Shown piece by piece: positions 1 through 8,262 of a stretch of DNA of 10,698 nucleotides; position 1 is the stretch's first letter, and the number at the start of each line of letters is the position of its first letter. A program made the translations under genes and the position numbers. Source of the stretch: Bacteroidales bacterium (lineage in GTDB: Bacteria; Bacteroidota; Bacteroidia; Bacteroidales; JAADJA01); assembly GCA_021106665.1 (NCBI GenBank), contig JAIOTR010000524.1, positions 1 through 10,698 on the forward strand, written 5' to 3'. The notes beneath the pieces are model-generated. The model did not search any database and had not been told where the DNA came from. It saw nothing but the letters and a program-made list of their open reading frames with translations.

Positions 1-2286
1 CGAGAGGAGATAATTGAAAAGGGAAAAGTTTTTGTTCTGGCAACTTTATCCATGCACTCTAGAGAAGTGGGTCCATCCCAATCTGCCCCCCTGATCGCAT
101 ATGATTTAATTACTACTTCCGAGATAAATAAACTAACCTGGCTTAATGATGTGGTTTATATGATGGTTCCCTGTCACAATCCTGATGGGATGGATATGAT
201 AGTGGAGCACTACAAAAAATATAAAGATACAAAATACGAAGGAAGCTCCATGCCCGGCGTTTATCACAAATATGTTGGACATGACAATAATCGCGATTTT
301 GTAACGCTTACCCAAACTGATACTAAAGCAATTGCATCCATTTACAATCTTGAATGGTTTCCGCAGGTAATGGTTGAAAAACACCAGATGGGTTCAGGAG
401 GTGTTCGCTATTTTGTTCCTCCTCCGCATGATCCAATTGCTGAAATTATAGATGCCGGTATCTGGAACTGGATTGGAATTTTTGGTTCTAATATGATAAC
501 GGACATGACAAAAGATGGTTTGGCAGGAGTATCGCAACATTATTTGTTTGATGAATACTGGCCGGGATCAACAGGAACGTGCCAATGGAAAAATGTGATC
601 GGAATGCTGACTGAAGCAGCAAGTGTGCAAGTAGCTAAACCTATTTACATAGAACCAAATGAGCTTACAGTTCGGGGTAAAGGACTGGCAGAGTACAAAA
701 AGAGTGTCAATATGCCTTTGCCCTGGGATGGTGGCTGGTGGCGACTTGGAGACATTATTGATTATGAGGTATCATCAACGATGTCGATATTAAAAACAGC
801 TTCAAATCATCGTACTGATATACTTGAGTTTATAAATGATCTATGCCGGCGGGAAGTAAAGAAAGGAAAAACAGAAGCTCCTTATTATTATGTTATGCCC
901 TTGAAACAAAATGACCAGAGTGAGCTTGTTGGAATGGTTAATCTATTAAAAGAGCATGGTATAAATGTTTACCAACTGAATCATGATCTAACTATTAATA
1001 ATGTTATCTATGGTAGCGGAGACATTGTTGTGCCCATGGCTCAACCATTCAGGCCATTTATTAAAGAGGTTTTGGAAGATCAAGAGTTTCCTCTTCGTCA
1101 TTACACCCCTGACGGTGAAATTATCAAACCATACGACATTACAAGCTGGTCCTTACCCTTGCACAGGGGTGTTCAATGCACGGAGATAAATATTCGCTCA
1201 ACAGAACTGGAAAATTCTCTAACGGAAATTCCAGGCTCTTTCAATTTGAATAAAGAAGAGGTTGAATACAATGCGATCATCCTTCCCGCAACTAATAATG
1301 AAAGCTATAGAGCAGCTTTTATGGCGATGGGCCTGGGATTAAAAGTATCCAGATTAGCTGACGATGTTATAACTGATGAAAAGGAATTTAAAAAAGGAAG
1401 CTTTTATATTGAAAGGTCAGATAAGCTTAATAATGTTTTACAAACCCTGACTGTTTCCCCTGTTTTTTTGAAGTCAGATTTTGATTATAAACTTAATGAG
1501 ATCAACATGCCACGAATAGGTCTAACAGAGTCCTGGTTTCACGATATGGACGCTGGATGGACGCGTTATGTCTTAGATGAATATCAAATTCCATTTACGA
1601 TATTAAGACCTGCTGATTTTGAAACAACCGATTTAAAGGAGAATTTCGATATTGTTATTTTCCCAAATGTTTCTAAAAATGTGTTAATGGATGGAAAATA
1701 TAAGTCGGGAAGCACATATTACATCAGCAGTTATCCACCAGAATATACTAAAGGAATGGGTGAGATTGGAATGGAAAAACTAATGGAATTTTTGGATGGC
1801 GGAGGAATAATAATATCCTGGGGAAGATCAACTCAGTTGTTTGATGCAAATTTGAAGATCAAACACAGCGAAGATAACATTGAAGAATTTAAATTGCCAT
1901 TTAAAAGTATAACAAATGAGTTGAAAGAAGCCGGTTTGTATTGTCCGGGACCATTAATTAAAATAAATATCAAACAAAACCACCCCTTAACTTATGGGCT
2001 TGAAAAAGATGCAGGTATTTTATTTAAGAGGAGCCAGGTATTTTCAACTTCGATCCCCAAGTTTGATATGGACAGAAGGGTTATTGCAGTATTTCCAGAA
2101 AAGGATATTTTGTTAAGCGGATATTGTGAAAATCAAAACAAGCTTGCCAATAAAACGGCAATGGTTTGGCTAAAAAAAGGGAAAGGGCAGATCGTATTAA
2201 TGGGATTTAGCCCACAGTTCCGGGCTTCAACCCAGGGGACATATAAATTGCTGTTTAATTCATTATTGTTGGAAAGCATTAAATAA
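1..2286 (+). CDS. M14-family zinc carboxypeptidase, 5'-truncated by window edge
   Basis: The reading frame is open from base 1, so the true start (and probably a signal peptide) lies upstream; 761 residues are visible. Numbering from base 1, the zinc-binding HxxE motif is H19-S-R-E22, followed by NPDG at 60-63 (as in carboxypeptidase A-type enzymes), a substrate-carboxylate-type N97-R98, the third zinc ligand H128 in EKHQMG, and the catalytic Glu E205 in LTEAAS. Spacing and order fit a complete M14 active site, so it should be a catalytically competent metallopeptidase, presumably exported to the periplasm or cell surface. Residues from about 270 to the end form a second half with alternating hydrophobic strands and glycine turns (for example FDIVIFPNV and FLDGGGIIISWG), resembling the class-I glutamine-amidotransferase-like domain often attached to M14 proteins in Bacteroidetes. 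That C-terminal assignment is from memory of the family. Substrate specificity cannot be read. It ends 122 nt before the next gene. Confidence 0.88.
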   Translation, partial: REEIIEKGKVFVLATLSMHSREVGPSQSAPLIAYDLITTSEINKLTWLNDVVYMMVPCHNPDGMDMIVEHYKKYKDTKYEGSSMPGVYHKYVGHDNNRDFVTLTQTDTKAIASIYNLEWFPQVMVEKHQMGSGGVRYFVPPPHDPIAEIIDAGIWNWIGIFGSNMITDMTKDGLAGVSQHYLFDEYWPGSTGTCQWKNVIGMLTEAASVQVAKPIYIEPNELTVRGKGLAEYKKSVNMPLPWDGGWWRLGDIIDYEVSSTMSILKTASNHRTDILEFINDLCRREVKKGKTEAPYYYVMPLKQNDQSELVGMVNLLKEHGINVYQLNHDLTINNVIYGSGDIVVPMAQPFRPFIKEVLEDQEFPLRHYTPDGEIIKPYDITSWSLPLHRGVQCTEINIRSTELENSLTEIPGSFNLNKEEVEYNAIILPATNNESYRAAFMAMGLGLKVSRLADDVITDEKEFKKGSFYIERSDKLNNVLQTLTVSPVFLKSDFDYKLNEINMPRIGLTESWFHDMDAGWTRYVLDEYQIPFTILRPADFETTDLKENFDIVIFPNVSKNVLMDGKYKSGSTYYISSYPPEYTKGMGEIGMEKLMEFLDGGGIIISWGRSTQLFDANLKIKHSEDNIEEFKLPFKSITNELKEAGLYCPGPLIKINIKQNHPLTYGLEKDAGILFKRSQVFSTSIPKFDMDRRVIAVFPEKDILLSGYCENQNKLANKTAMVWLKKGKGQIVLMGFSPQFRASTQGTYKLLFNSLLLESIK

Positions 2287-2408
2287 TACGGTCTTTGTAA
2301 TATGCAATAATTTAGTTTGATGTGCGTCAATGATGATAACCGTACGTTTAAACCCTATAATGTCAGCGATATTAGAATTAGTTATTGATCGAAAATTTCA
2401 GGTGAACA
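2287..2408. other. Intergenic gap between peptidase and phosphoesterase genes
   Basis: This 122-nt AT-rich gap holds no ORF and no convincing hairpin plus T-run. The closest thing to a Bacteroidetes -7 box is TTAGTTTG near 2311-2318, which misses the consensus TAnnTTTG at one position and has no well-spaced TTG upstream. An AGGTGA at 2400-2405 lies only 3 nt before the ATG at 2409, too close for a standard Shine-Dalgarno site. A separate promoter for the downstream genes is plausible from the gap length but cannot be placed. Confidence 0.4.
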
Positions 2409-3563
2409 ATGCGCAACATTCAATTCATTATATTTTTCTCAATAGTAATTACTGTTTATAGCCTCTTGAGCTTTTATATTTATAACAAAGGCTTACAGGT
2501 ATTTCCAGTAGGAAGCGCAGGAAGAATTTATTATAAAATCGTGTTTATATTTCTTGCCTCATCATATATTATTGCAAGATTTCTTGAACGATTATGGTTA
2601 TCCTCAGTATCAGATATATTTATGTGGATTGGCTCCTTTTGGCTGGCAGCTTTTTTTTACATCCTTATAATTGTGGTTTTTATTGACCTGATTAGATTGG
2701 TCAATTTTGTTTTGCCAATTATACCTGATATTGCTAAAACCACCTCTTTTATAAAAATATTTTTCTGGTCTGTTGTTGGCCTGGTATCCCTGGTGCTATT
2801 GGCTGGTTTTATTAACAGCTTGAACCCAAGGATCAAGAAGCTTGACCTGACTATTAATAAGAAGGTTGAAGGCTTAAAGGAAATAACTATTGCTTTTGCT
2901 TCAGACATTCATTTAGGAACAATTATAGGTCCTCGCAGAACCAATCAAATTGTAAAAAAGATCAATAGTCTGAATGCTGATCTGATTTTACTTGGAGGCG
3001 ATATTGTTGATGAAGACCTTGGCCCTGTAATTAGAAATAACCTTGGCGATTCCCTGAGAAAATTATCAGCCCCAATGGGTGTAATAGGGATTACGGGTAA
3101 CCATGAGTATATTGGCGGGGTCGCAAAAGCCGTCAGATACCTGTCAGAACATGGTATAAATATGATCCGGGATACAGTCATTATGCTGAAAAACAAGATT
3201 TATATTGTTGGCAGGGAAGATCGGGATAAGCGAAACTTTTCAAACGAATCCCGAAAAAACCTTAAAACAATTATGCAAGATATAGATGCCAACTTCCCAA
3301 TAATACTTCTTGACCACCAGCCGTTTGAGCTTGATCTTAAGGAAGAGTTTGGGGTTGATCTTACGTTATCCGGACACACCCATCATGGACAAATGTGGCC
3401 ATTAAATTATATTACCAAAGCGATATTTGAAGTTAGCTGGGGTTATAAAAAAAAAGGTAACACTCATGTTTATGTTTCTTCGGGTGTAGGTGGCTGGGGG
3501 CCTCCGGTCAGGATTGGCAATAGGCCGGAAATCGTTTTAATCCATTTAAAATTTGCCTCCTGA
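2409..3563 (+). CDS. Membrane-anchored calcineurin-like metallophosphoesterase (YkuE/YaeI type)
   Basis: A 384-residue protein with about four predicted membrane segments (roughly 4-25, 42-60, 70-102 and 114-137), followed by a calcineurin-like phosphoesterase domain from about 155 to the end. All the two-metal motifs are present: D166-x-H168 in ASDIHLG, GD198xxD in LGGDIVDED, G-N231-H232-E233, H303 in LLDHQP, and H323-T-H325-H-G-Q. The closest described families are YkuE and YaeI, metal-dependent phosphohydrolases; YaeI of E. coli acts on UDP-2,3-diacylglucosamine-like lipids, but substrate cannot be inferred here. I expect the catalytic domain next to the membrane; which side is not decided by the sequence. 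The ATG at 2409 gives the complete first membrane helix. The next gene starts about 52 nt downstream on the same strand, so co-transcription is possible. Confidence 0.88.
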   Translation: MRNIQFIIFFSIVITVYSLLSFYIYNKGLQVFPVGSAGRIYYKIVFIFLASSYIIARFLERLWLSSVSDIFMWIGSFWLAAFFYILIIVVFIDLIRLVNFVLPIIPDIAKTTSFIKIFFWSVVGLVSLVLLAGFINSLNPRIKKLDLTINKKVEGLKEITIAFASDIHLGTIIGPRRTNQIVKKINSLNADLILLGGDIVDEDLGPVIRNNLGDSLRKLSAPMGVIGITGNHEYIGGVAKAVRYLSEHGINMIRDTVIMLKNKIYIVGREDRDKRNFSNESRKNLKTIMQDIDANFPIILLDHQPFELDLKEEFGVDLTLSGHTHHGQMWPLNYITKAIFEVSWGYKKKGNTHVYVSSGVGGWGPPVRIGNRPEIVLIHLKFAS

Positions 3564-3615
3564 CCGACAACGGAATTTTCGTTATTTTTGGCGATAGCCT
3601 AAATTTGTGCATATT
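3564..3615 (+). other. Short gap with weak inverted repeat
   Basis: The 52-nt gap before the transporter contains AACGG-AATTT-TCGTT (4 Watson-Crick pairs plus one G-U) followed by ATTTTT. The stem is too short to call a terminator with confidence; it may simply be spacer within an operon. Confidence 0.2.
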
Positions 3616-5211
3616 ATGTTTAAAAAAATTCCACACACCTATGTAATTATCTTCTATGTCATTGTAATTGCCGCTATTCTTACATGGATCATACCCGGAG
3701 GTGAGTATGACCGTGAGACTAAAATCGTGAATGGGGTAGAAAGGACTGTTATTGATAAAGATTCATTTCATTATATTGAGCGAAACGCACAAACCTGGCA
3801 GGTGTTTTCAGCCATGTTTAAAGGATTTGAAAAACAGGCTGGAATCATTGTTTTAATCTTGATGATCGGTGGAGGATTCTGGATCATGAATGCCAGCAGA
3901 TCCATTGATGTGGGGATTTTTTCATTTCTGAAATTTACCAGGCGACTTGAGAGTAAAAAATTCTTTAAAGCTTTGGGGGTAAATAATATAATTATCACGT
4001 TGGTGATGGTTATGTTCAGCATTTTTGGGGCTGTATTTGGAATGAGCGAGGAAACCATAGCTTTCGTAATAATTGTAGTTCCTTTGGCCATTTCAATGGG
4101 TTATGATTCCATCGTTGGTGTTTGTATGGTTTATGTGGCTGCTCATCTCGGATTTGCTTCGGCTGTATTAAATCCCTTTACCATTGGCATTGCACAGGGA
4201 ATAGCCGATTTGCCACTTTTCTCCGGGCTTGAATACCGGATTTTTTGCTGGTTTGTGATCAATACATTTGGAATTGGCTGGGTATTATGGTACGCAAAAC
4301 GGGTTAAAGAAAAACCCAAACGTTCGCTGATGTATGAAATTGATGCATACTGGAGAAAAAGAGGAACTTCTGAAGTTGAATCCATTGAGTACCATACCCC
4401 CAAAATGGCTTGGTTTGTTTATGCATTTATTTTGATCTGCCTTGTTATATTCTCCTTTTTTTACCCTCAATCGGAGTTGAAAATTGGGAATTCGTCATCA
4501 ATTATTCCGGCCATTCCGGTAGCTACCGGATTATTTGCCATTTTATGTATTCCGGCATTGTTGAAATCAGGACATTATTTTGTGCTTAATATTCTTGCAT
4601 TTACCATTGTCTTTCTTGTAATTGGTGTTATGGGCTACGGATGGTACTTAACCGAAATAGCTACATTATTTTTTGCCATGGGAATATTTTCTGGAATGGC
4701 AATGAATTATAATGCTAACAAGATCACAAAACTGTTTATTGAGGGAACAAAGGATATTTTGACGGCAGCGCTGATAGTTGGTCTTGCCGGAGGTATTCTT
4801 GTGATTTTGGAAGACGGAAAGATCATTGATACCATACTTCATGGGGTTTCAAAATCAATGGCAGGTTTGGGGAAAATAGGTTCAGTAAGTGTTATGTATG
4901 TAATCCAGACATTTATTAATGTAATTATCCCATCCGGTTCAGCTAAAGCTGCTTTAACCATGCCTGTTATGGCGCCATTTTCCGACCTGGTAAACGTTTC
5001 AAGACAAGCCACGGTAATGGCCTTTCAATTTGGCGATGGATTTACAAACATGATCACCCCAACTTCCGGTGTTTTGATTGGAGCGCTTGGTATAGCGAAA
5101 ATCCCTTATGAAAAATGGGTGAAGTGGATAATACCGTTTATGGTAATTCTGATTATTTTAGGCTGGCTTCTTTTGCTTCCAACAGTTTTAATGGAATTGA
5201 ATGGTTTTTAG
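3616..5211 (+). CDS. YfcC-family / DcuC-superfamily membrane transporter
   Basis: A 531-residue, strongly hydrophobic protein with about 12 membrane segments. It matches the YfcC branch of the C4-dicarboxylate carrier (DcuC) and ion-transporter superfamily (COG1288-like). It shows the N-terminal PHTYVI...TWIIPGGEY hallmark, FGMSEET around residues 141-147 (E145, E146), IIPSGSAKAA near 437-446, and the re-entrant-type GDGFTNMITPTSG at 473-485. Members are thought to move dicarboxylates, amino acids or small peptides across the inner membrane; the substrate here is unknown. I chose the ATG at 3616 because the family begins with M-x-K-x-PHTY. A GTG at 3607, three codons earlier, is in frame and could extend it slightly. 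Its stop TAG directly abuts the ATG of the next gene, so the two are almost certainly co-transcribed. An exported peptidase lies two genes upstream, which loosely suggests peptide or amino-acid uptake (inference). Confidence 0.85.
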   Translation: MFKKIPHTYVIIFYVIVIAAILTWIIPGGEYDRETKIVNGVERTVIDKDSFHYIERNAQTWQVFSAMFKGFEKQAGIIVLILMIGGGFWIMNASRSIDVGIFSFLKFTRRLESKKFFKALGVNNIIITLVMVMFSIFGAVFGMSEETIAFVIIVVPLAISMGYDSIVGVCMVYVAAHLGFASAVLNPFTIGIAQGIADLPLFSGLEYRIFCWFVINTFGIGWVLWYAKRVKEKPKRSLMYEIDAYWRKRGTSEVESIEYHTPKMAWFVYAFILICLVIFSFFYPQSELKIGNSSSIIPAIPVATGLFAILCIPALLKSGHYFVLNILAFTIVFLVIGVMGYGWYLTEIATLFFAMGIFSGMAMNYNANKITKLFIEGTKDILTAALIVGLAGGILVILEDGKIIDTILHGVSKSMAGLGKIGSVSVMYVIQTFINVIIPSGSAKAALTMPVMAPFSDLVNVSRQATVMAFQFGDGFTNMITPTSGVLIGALGIAKIPYEKWVKWIIPFMVILIILGWLLLLPTVLMELNGF

Positions 5212-6216
5212 ATGAAAGAAAATAATTTCTGGAACGATCTTAAAAAGCCTATTTTTACTTTGGCGCCAATGGAAGATGTTACTGACACCGTTTTCCGAGA
5301 GATAGTAATGAGTGTGTCTGATCCTGATTGTCTTCATGTGCTCTTCAGTGAATTTACTTCCACAGATGGTTTGTGCCATGAAATTGGCGGCCCAAAGGTA
5401 AAGCATCGTTTACAGATCAATGATTCTGAAAGCAAGCTGCTAAAAGAAAAAAATATTAAGATCGTTGCTCAGATTTGGGGCACCAAACCCGAAAAGTTTT
5501 TTGAAGCCACAAAAATAATCTGTGAGGATGGTCAATTTGATGGCATTGATATCAACATGGGATGCCCTGTTAAAAAGATTGTTAAACAAGGTGGCTGCTC
5601 TGCATTGATTGGGAAACCGGATTTAGCCAAAGAAATTATACTTGCTACAAAAGAAGCGTCAAATATTCCGGTAAGTGTAAAAACCAGGATAGGCTTGAAT
5701 AAAGCTATTACCGAAGAATGGATCTGTACCCTATTGGAAACAAAGCCGACCATGATCACTGTTCATGGAAGAATTCAAAAACAGCAATCAGAAGGACTTG
5801 CAGACTGGCACGAAGTTAGGAAGGCAGTTAATTTACGTGATAAACAGCAATCAGAAACCCTAATTCACGGAAATGGGGATGTGTTTACAATGGAGGATGG
5901 ATTCGTCAAGGCAGAAGAGTTTGGAGTAGATGGGATCATGATTGGAAGAGGTATTTTTCAGGATCCATGGTTTTTTAGCAAAGAAAAAGAAACTAGATCA
6001 CCGGAAGAAAGATTAAGTTTATTATGGAAACACACCTCTCTTTTTACAAAAACCTGGAAGAACACAAAAAACTTCGCTATCCTGAAACGATTCTTTAAAA
6101 TCTATACTTCCGACTTTTATGGTGCGGCAAATATCAGGGCAAAACTGATGGAGGTAAATGAATTAGTAGAGGTGAAAGAAATTCTTGAAAAGTGTGAGTA
6201 CCAGATAGAATTTTAG
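5212..6216 (+). CDS. tRNA-dihydrouridine synthase (Dus family)
   Basis: A 334-residue FMN-dependent TIM-barrel enzyme that reduces uridine to dihydrouridine in the tRNA D-loop. The diagnostic motifs are LAPMEDVTD (17-25) for FMN binding, INMGCPVKK with the catalytic cysteine C118, V-K157-T-R (FMN/phosphate), VH185GR, GNGDV (220-224) and MIGRG (243-247). The segment between the FMN loop and the QIWG motif is longer than in standard DusB, so it belongs to a less-studied clade of the family; I therefore give no dus letter. The C-terminal 70 residues form the usual helical tRNA-recognition domain. Translation probably depends on coupling with the transporter gene, since the ATG follows its stop codon with no spacer. 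It ends 4 nt from the convergent fabH stop codon. Confidence 0.9.
   Translation: MKENNFWNDLKKPIFTLAPMEDVTDTVFREIVMSVSDPDCLHVLFSEFTSTDGLCHEIGGPKVKHRLQINDSESKLLKEKNIKIVAQIWGTKPEKFFEATKIICEDGQFDGIDINMGCPVKKIVKQGGCSALIGKPDLAKEIILATKEASNIPVSVKTRIGLNKAITEEWICTLLETKPTMITVHGRIQKQQSEGLADWHEVRKAVNLRDKQQSETLIHGNGDVFTMEDGFVKAEEFGVDGIMIGRGIFQDPWFFSKEKETRSPEERLSLLWKHTSLFTKTWKNTKNFAILKRFFKIYTSDFYGAANIRAKLMEVNELVEVKEILEKCEYQIEF
5779..5856 (+). repeat. Exact 15-bp direct repeat within the Dus gene
   Basis: AAACAGCAATCAGAA occurs at 5779-5793 and again at 5842-5856. The copies are 63 nt (21 codons) apart and in the same frame, so both encode KQQSE. One copy sits just before the ADW motif and the other before the GNGDV motif. 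Confidence 0.8.
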
Positions 6217-6220
6217 TTTG

Positions 6221-7222
6221 TTATTTTTTTCCATCATAAGCCCACTTCAAATATATTGCACCCCAGGTAAACCCTCCACCAAAAGCAGCAAGGATTAAAT
6301 TATCTCCGGCTTTTAACTTGTCTTCCCATTCATAAAGGCACATCGGTATGGTTCCGTTTGTGGTATTTCCGTAGCGCTGAATATTGATCATTACCTTTTC
6401 CCTTTCAAGTCCCATTCTGCGTGCTGTGGCATCAATAATCCGCTTGTTGGCCTGGTGTGGAACCAGGTAAGCAATATCTTCTGACTTAAGGCCATTCTTT
6501 TCCATGATCTCAACTGATACATCCGCCATGTGCGTCACTGCAAATTTAAAGACTGCCTGTCCTTCCTGGAAAACGAAATGTTCTTTATTGTCAACTGTCT
6601 CATGACTGGATGGTTTTACAGAGCCGCCTGCCTTTTGATGCAAATGAACCTTGCCAAAACCGTCTGATCTTAAGATTGAATCAATTATTCCATAACCGTT
6701 AGAAGTTGGTTCCATGAGAACCGCACCAGCCGCATCACCAAAAATGATACATGTTTGTCTGTCGGTATAATCAACGATGGATGACATTTTATCTGCTCCA
6801 ACGACAATTATTTTTTTATAAGTACCCGATTCAATGAATTTGGAGGCAGTGATCAAAGCATATGTAAAACCGGAACATGCTGCATTCAGGTCATAGCTAA
6901 AAGCGTTTTTAATATTTGCTTTATCACAAATAATATTTGCGGTTGCTGGAAATACCATGTCGGGAGTTACGGTGGCACAAATTAGAAGATCTACTTCATC
7001 AGGAGATGTATTGGTCTTCTTTAAAAGACCTTCTACTGCTTTTACCGCCATATCCGATGTTCCCAATCCTTCACCTTTCAGAATATGTCTTTTTTTGATT
7101 CCGGTACGGGTAGTGATCCATTCATCGGTTGTATCCACCATGGTTTCAAGTTCCTGATTGGTAAGAATGTATTCAGGTGCATAGGCTTCAATACCTGTAA
7201 TTGCAGCAGTTAATTTTGTCAT
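6221..7222 (-). CDS. fabH: 3-oxoacyl-ACP synthase III (KAS III)
   Basis: A 333-residue thiolase-fold enzyme that condenses an acyl-CoA primer with malonyl-ACP to start type II fatty-acid synthesis in the cytoplasm. The catalytic triad is fully visible: C116 in NAACSGFTYAL, H256 in LVPHQANKRII, and N286 in YGNTTNGTIP. The N-terminal DEWITTRTGI (33-42) and FGDAAGAVLM (161-170) motifs and the GGGFTWG near the C-terminus are standard for FabH, and the length is normal. It is the last gene of a yceD-rpmF-plsX-fabH cluster, 41 nt downstream of plsX, the same order as in many bacteria. Primer preference (acetyl or branched short-chain acyl-CoA) cannot be read from the sequence. Many Bacteroidetes carry more than one FabH; this copy is the lipid-operon one. 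Confidence 0.96.
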   Translation of the reverse strand: MTKLTAAITGIEAYAPEYILTNQELETMVDTTDEWITTRTGIKKRHILKGEGLGTSDMAVKAVEGLLKKTNTSPDEVDLLICATVTPDMVFPATANIICDKANIKNAFSYDLNAACSGFTYALITASKFIESGTYKKIIVVGADKMSSIVDYTDRQTCIIFGDAAGAVLMEPTSNGYGIIDSILRSDGFGKVHLHQKAGGSVKPSSHETVDNKEHFVFQEGQAVFKFAVTHMADVSVEIMEKNGLKSEDIAYLVPHQANKRIIDATARRMGLEREKVMINIQRYGNTTNGTIPMCLYEWEDKLKAGDNLILAAFGGGFTWGAIYLKWAYDGKK

Positions 7223-7263
7223 TTAAAAGGTAAAACTTAATTACAAGCCACCAAAAATAATAT

Positions 7264-8220
7264 TTATTTGCTTTGGATGTAGTTATTCATTGCCCTTTTG
7301 ATCTTATTGATCAGTTTAGCTTCATAAATTTCCTTTGATTGAAGGATCATGTTCATGATAGCTTTTCCATTGGAAATGCCATGTCCGATTACTACTGGAG
7401 AATTTACCCCAAGTATGGGGCTGCCGCCATAATTTTCATAATTGAACTTATCAAAAAAATCATCCCTAAGATTTCGTTTAACCATTATCTGGTATATAGC
7501 TTCTGATTGCTTTAAGACAATATTACCGGTGAATCCATCGCAAACGATTACATCCACTGTATCATTGAATAGTTCCCTGCTTTCGACGTTACCGTAAAAA
7601 TTAAAATCTTTGGAATCTTTCATCAAACGGAAAGCTGACTGACAAAGCAGATTGCCTTTTTCCTCTTCTTCACCAATGTTTAGCAAGCCAACTTTAGGAT
7701 CTTTAATATTCAGCACATATTTCGAATAAATTGAACCCAAAATAGCAAATTGATATAGAATATCGGGCTTAATATCAGGATTGGTTCCAACATCAAGCAA
7801 AACATTCATCCCTCCCGACTCTTTTGGAATAACGGTCAGTGTACTTGGCCTGATAACACCATGAATATTGCTAACCGTATACATGGCGCCAACAAGGGTA
7901 GCCCCGGAATTTCCAGCGCTGGAAAAAGAATCTATGTCTTTCTGCTTGAGGGATTTAAATCCTTTGGAAATACTGGAATCAGGTTTAAGGGTAAATGCTT
8001 TGATAGGCCTTTCACCCATTCCGATTATTTCAGGGGCATGTATGATTTCAAAACTATCAGGATTTCCACCCTTTTTTTCTAAGGTTTGCCGTATAACTTC
8101 TTCGGGGCCAAATAAAAAAATCCTGTCGCCTGAGGAAAGTTTTTCCTGAGCCAATATTGCACCCTCAATTGTAGCATCAGGTGCAAAGTCACCTCCCATA
8201 ACATCAAGTCCGATATTCAT
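7264..8220 (-). CDS. plsX: Phosphate acyltransferase PlsX
   Basis: A 318-residue, full-length PlsX. It converts acyl-ACP and phosphate to acyl-phosphate, the acyl donor for PlsY in the first step of phospholipid synthesis, and acts peripherally at the inner membrane. Family signatures are the N-terminal GLDVMGGDFAP (4-14), SAGNSGA followed by the VIRPSTLTV segment, LLNIGEEEEKGN, and CDGFTGNIVLK. The start ATG is unambiguous because the family begins with M-x-I-x-x-D-x-M-G-G-D. It lies 42 nt downstream of rpmF and 41 nt upstream of fabH, so translation of the three is likely from one message. Confidence 0.96.
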   Translation of the reverse strand: MNIGLDVMGGDFAPDATIEGAILAQEKLSSGDRIFLFGPEEVIRQTLEKKGGNPDSFEIIHAPEIIGMGERPIKAFTLKPDSSISKGFKSLKQKDIDSFSSAGNSGATLVGAMYTVSNIHGVIRPSTLTVIPKESGGMNVLLDVGTNPDIKPDILYQFAILGSIYSKYVLNIKDPKVGLLNIGEEEEKGNLLCQSAFRLMKDSKDFNFYGNVESRELFNDTVDVIVCDGFTGNIVLKQSEAIYQIMVKRNLRDDFFDKFNYENYGGSPILGVNSPVVIGHGISNGKAIMNMILQSKEIYEAKLINKIKRAMNNYIQSK

Positions 8221-8262
8221 TAACAGAATTTATATTAAATAAAATGAGGCAAAATCCTATTA

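Noticed and set aside
2341..2353. Overlapping short palindromes CGTACG and GTTTAAAC in the gap after the peptidase gene
   Set aside because: Both are very short and not at an operator-like position relative to any recognisable promoter.
3771..4091. Minus-strand open frame of about 106 codons opposite the transporter
   Set aside because: Complement of conserved transmembrane coding sequence with no family resemblance; a shadow.
7861..8149. Two overlapping plus-strand open frames opposite plsX
   Set aside because: They are antisense to a well-conserved PlsX sequence and resemble no protein family.
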